Both the position numbers and the translations under genes were made by a program. From assembly GCA_003156715.1 (NCBI GenBank), contig PMHO01000039.1, positions 4,459 through 36,485 of the forward strand: a stretch of DNA of 32,027 nucleotides, read 5' to 3'. The stretch's first letter is position 1. Each line of letters opens with the position of its first letter. Positions 29,512 through 32,027 of the stretch are shown here, piece after piece. The notes under the pieces were generated by a model. That model was not told the origin of the DNA, searched no databases, and was given only the letters and a program-made list of their open reading frames with translations. The stretch comes from Candidatus Tityobacter terrigena (GTDB lineage Bacteria > Vulcanimicrobiota > Vulcanimicrobiia > Vulcanimicrobiales > Vulcanimicrobiaceae).

Positions 29512-31644
29512 CTACGTACCTTTCTCCGCTCCCACGTAATAGATTAGCTTGAGGATCGCCTGCGGGGTCGTAGTCAACGTATTGGGGTCGCCGTAGCCGA
29601 GGTACAGCTCCGCATGCCGCCTGCGCAGGTGGTACGAGAACGAGAGGTTGGTGCACTTGCCGATGCAGTCGCCGCCGCCGTTCGGTATCGGCGGATCGCC
29701 GTCGACGCGCCGAATGCCGAGCGCAAGCGACGAGTCCCGGTCGATTTGATAGGCGTAGGAAAGGCGCTCGAACCACTGGATGTTGTTCGGCGCCTTCGGC
29801 ATCCACTGGGCCGTGTCGTCGACCTCGAGCGTGACCGTTCCGCGAACGCCCGCGCGCACGGTCGAAGAGCGCAGCCACGAGTCGAGCCGTCCTTCACCGT
29901 AGCGACCCGTGTTGAAGACGATCGACGTCGGCGTCGCCGAGCTGCCGTGCTGCCCGAAGTTATTGACCGAGTTTTGGGATCCGGAGTGATACGTGATCCC
30001 GAAGCCGTTTTGGGAAACCGGGGCCATGATGCCGTCGCTCAAGCGCAAGTAGTCGGAACCAACCGTGACCTGAAAATCGATTAGGCTGCGCGTCAGCGTG
30101 TCCAGCACGAGCGCATTGTCGGTTTGGTTGAATCCTTGGGTTTGCCCTTGATAGCGATCGAGGATCGCGCCGAGCGAGAGGCTCGACAGCGCATCGTTTG
30201 CGTTGAAGAGCCACATCTTGTTGGTGTAGAGCGCGTAGCCCGCGATCCCCGGATGCTGTACGAAGCCGTCGACCGGGTCGTAGTAGTCGCCGATCTTGCG
30301 GGTCGAGCCGAAGATGGCAAAGGTCGGGCTTCCCCACCCGCCGCCGAAGTCGTAGCGCTGCGCGTCATCGCCTTCCAACACGTTCGAGCCGGAGTCCGAG
30401 CCGTAGTCGAAGTACCACGAGACGTGCTTGTGGTCGGAATACGAAACGCCGGTGGTCGTAACGTCGTCGATCAGGTCGGGAGTCGTCACGGCCACGCGTT
30501 GCACGGTCGCATTCCACTTGAGGTCGGGCGAGGTGTAGTCGAGGACGCTGGCTTGGTCGTCGCGCGCGTCGCCGACCGCGTCGACCGCGGCGAACCCGAG
30601 CTGACCCTGTTGCCCCTCGAGCGCGTAGCCCTCGCGCGGCGCCGGAATCGCGGGCGTATAGAACTCGGTGACCAAGCTGCAGACGTCGCAGTTGAGCTGA
30701 TTGAAGAAGTTCGCGCCCTGCGTGAAGAACGGCCGGACCTCGCTGTAGTAGCGCTGGAAAGCCGACGGAGAGATCGACTGCTGGTCCAGTTCGACGTTCG
30801 AAAAATCCGGGTGCACGGTGGCAAAGAAGGCGGCCGTGGGCGTAATCGGGACGGAAAGGTCGGCTCCCGCGCGCGAGGTCGAGCCTCCGGCCGACGGCGC
30901 CGCGACCGCGCCTAAGCTGTACAGCGCCAGGCGCGGGGCAGGATGGCTCACGGCCTCGGCGACATTCATCGCCCCCGCGAACTTCAGATCGTCGGGCTGC
31001 GTCTGCGCCGCCCCATACGTCCAGACTTGTTCCTCGCCGCTGGCATGGACTAGGCGCACGAATTGCGCTCGCCAGCCGGAGCCCGCCTTCGCGCCGCGCA
31101 GCACGTCGATTGGAATCTTCATCGTCACCGTGTAGCCGCCGTCGTGGACGCTTCCCGCGGACTGCCAGCGCGGCGCGAAGCCGGTGTTCTCAGAAGACGA
31201 TTCATAGTGCGTGCCGATCGGCGTCGCGACGAACTGGTAGAAGAAGCCGCTCGAACCGTTGGGCCAGAGATCGATCCAAACTTCGTCGTCGCCCGCTAAG
31301 CTGACGTCGTCGCTCCGTTGCGAGGCCGCGATCGGCTCGCGCTGCGTTGCGTCGAAACGGACGAACATGCTCTTCCCATCGCTTGCGATGTGCACGGTCG
31401 TCGCTTCGCTCACGCCTTTTTGATGTGCCAGATCCCAGCCGAGGGTCAGGTTGGTCGTCGCGCTCCAGCCGGCCGGGTCGGCAGAGGGCTGGAGTGGGAG
31501 CGGGGCGGCGACGGACGGGACGTCGATTTGCCCGGTCAAGGCCGCGCCCGGTCGCGCCGCAGCGCCGAAGAGGCACGCGAGGAGCAGCGTGCCGGCCCCG
31601 AAGAGCCGAAAACGGAAGGTCGCCGTACACCGAAAACCGCTCAC
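29512..31644 (-). CDS. DUF5916-type outer-membrane barrel protein with N-terminal CBM9-like domain
   Basis: A 710-residue exported protein. It starts at GTG 31642-31644, with AGGAGG nine bases upstream, and has a signal peptide (FRLFGAGTLLLACLFGAAARPGAA). Residues about 40-240 are a DOMON/CBM9-like sandwich (SATTNLTLGWDLAHQKG, SMFVRFDATQREPIAAS, DEVWIDLWPNG). A linker matching DUF5916 follows (HPDFSNVELDQQSISPSAFQRYYSEVRPFF), then a long beta-rich region with alternating aromatic residues, fitting an outer-membrane barrel. Function in this family is unknown; it implies a diderm cell. The damaged AraC gene lies just downstream in the same direction. Confidence 0.8.
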   Translation of the reverse strand: MSGFRCTATFRFRLFGAGTLLLACLFGAAARPGAALTGQIDVPSVAAPLPLQPSADPAGWSATTNLTLGWDLAHQKGVSEATTVHIASDGKSMFVRFDATQREPIAASQRSDDVSLAGDDEVWIDLWPNGSSGFFYQFVATPIGTHYESSSENTGFAPRWQSAGSVHDGGYTVTMKIPIDVLRGAKAGSGWRAQFVRLVHASGEEQVWTYGAAQTQPDDLKFAGAMNVAEAVSHPAPRLALYSLGAVAAPSAGGSTSRAGADLSVPITPTAAFFATVHPDFSNVELDQQSISPSAFQRYYSEVRPFFTQGANFFNQLNCDVCSLVTEFYTPAIPAPREGYALEGQQGQLGFAAVDAVGDARDDQASVLDYTSPDLKWNATVQRVAVTTPDLIDDVTTTGVSYSDHKHVSWYFDYGSDSGSNVLEGDDAQRYDFGGGWGSPTFAIFGSTRKIGDYYDPVDGFVQHPGIAGYALYTNKMWLFNANDALSSLSLGAILDRYQGQTQGFNQTDNALVLDTLTRSLIDFQVTVGSDYLRLSDGIMAPVSQNGFGITYHSGSQNSVNNFGQHGSSATPTSIVFNTGRYGEGRLDSWLRSSTVRAGVRGTVTLEVDDTAQWMPKAPNNIQWFERLSYAYQIDRDSSLALGIRRVDGDPPIPNGGGDCIGKCTNLSFSYHLRRRHAELYLGYGDPNTLTTTPQAILKLIYYVGAEKGT

Positions 31645-31676
31645 TGGAAGCAGCCTCCTAAACCAACTCTTAAGGA

Positions 31677-31696
31677 TTTAGTCTTAATACTTTAGT
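31677..31696 (-). promoter_or_regulatory. AT-rich upstream region with direct repeat before the DUF5916 gene
   Basis: The plus strand shows TTTAGT at 31677-31682 and again at 31691-31696 (ACTAAA repeated with 14-base spacing on the coding strand), in an AT-rich patch 33-52 bases upstream of the GTG, within otherwise GC-rich DNA. It may be the promoter or an activator site. Confidence 0.35.
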
Positions 31697-31847
31697 TGAA
31701 GTACGGCGGTTCCTCCACAAAGTTTCACGCCCGCCTGGGAGACGGCCGGGCCGAGCCCCCGGGTTGGAGCCGGTCACGGCTGAGCGAGCGGCCCCGCTTC
31801 TCGGGTAGAGTAGGTTTTCGGGCGGGGCACCGCGCAAGAGCGCCCCG

Positions 31848-32027
31848 ATGAGCCGCTTGAATTCGCTCGCGGCACGCTGTGGCGTCGCTGCGATGACATC
31901 AGTCCTGATGACGGCTTGCGCCGTCTTCCTCGCGGGCGCGCAGATCGCGCCCGACGACTCGGGGGCCGGCACGCAACTCGGCCTGCAGCAGATCAACAAC
32001 TCCGGGCAGACCGGAACGGTGACGCTC
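31848..32027 (+). CDS. N-terminal part of a secreted protein (cut by window end)
   Basis: An open frame of 60 codons runs from ATG 31848 to the window edge. It has a clear signal peptide with charged start MSRLNSLAARCG, hydrophobic core VAAMTSVLMTACAVFLAGA and likely cut near QIAPDD, then a mature start GAGTQLGLQQINNSGQTGTVTL. The latter resembles the beginning of extracellular beta-sandwich proteins such as the CHRD type, but too little is visible to assign a family. The region 31700-31847 before it holds no other gene. Confidence 0.7.
   Translation, partial: MSRLNSLAARCGVAAMTSVLMTACAVFLAGAQIAPDDSGAGTQLGLQQINNSGQTGTVTL

Noticed and set aside
31700..31847. Possible riboswitch before the last gene
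   Set aside because: GC-rich stems can be drawn, but no known riboswitch core was recognised.
31670..31999. 109-codon minus-strand frame near the right edge
   Set aside because: It opposes the signal-peptide-bearing start of a plus-strand gene and covers the promoter region of the DUF5916 gene.

Overview
The window is about 32 kb of GC-rich bacterial DNA, densely packed with intact genes on both strands. The source looks like a diderm. One gene encodes a DUF5916-type outer-membrane barrel protein, and there are several Sec or Tat signal peptides. SOS boxes are of the CGAAC-N4-GTTCG type. Codon use, many TTG/GTG starts and the gene mix would fit a poorly cultured phylum such as Eremiobacterota (WPS-2). 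That placement is a guess from gene style, not from a marker gene.

Layout. 1-1000: 3' end of polynucleotide phosphorylase and its terminator. 1030-5575: an HdeD-like membrane protein, a YciI-like protein, then an overlapping ubiD-ubiA-substrate-binding-protein unit that suggests quinone (possibly futalosine-type menaquinone) synthesis. 5562-7987 (minus): a compact GntR/ABC-2 exporter operon that begins with a 35-codon gene missed by length cut-offs. It is controlled by a near-perfect palindrome shared with the divergent gene. 8080-12534: a degenerate M48/RDD fusion, a quinone oxidoreductase, two different HtrA-like proteases without signal peptides and a LuxR-type regulator with a receiver lacking its phosphoacceptor. 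Most junctions here overlap. 12604-13140: a Uma2 endonuclease-like gene.

13159-24912: a split SOS mutasome. imuA-imuB and dnaE2 lie about 6 kb apart, each behind a LexA box placed between -35 and -10 and each with its ATG so close to the -10 that the transcripts are probably leaderless. Between them are a dienoyl-CoA-reductase-like SDR, a GNAT acetyltransferase, an aldo/keto reductase, a VOC protein, a secreted six-bladed propeller protein and, at 20137-21309, a tight array of about 14 tRNA or tRNA-like genes plus tRNA 3' fragments. Many of these tRNAs are irregular: six-base anticodon loops, lost bases in stems, missing D-arms or 5' halves. Others are fully canonical with encoded CCA. This array is the most unusual part of the window.

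24943-32027: a GYD-domain protein, an unknown protein and a secreted CocE/NonD hydrolase (minus); a two-helix K+ channel/TrkA-N protein with an unusual GGG filter (plus); an AraC regulator broken by one frameshift; the DUF5916 outer-membrane protein (minus); and the start of a secreted protein cut by the window end.
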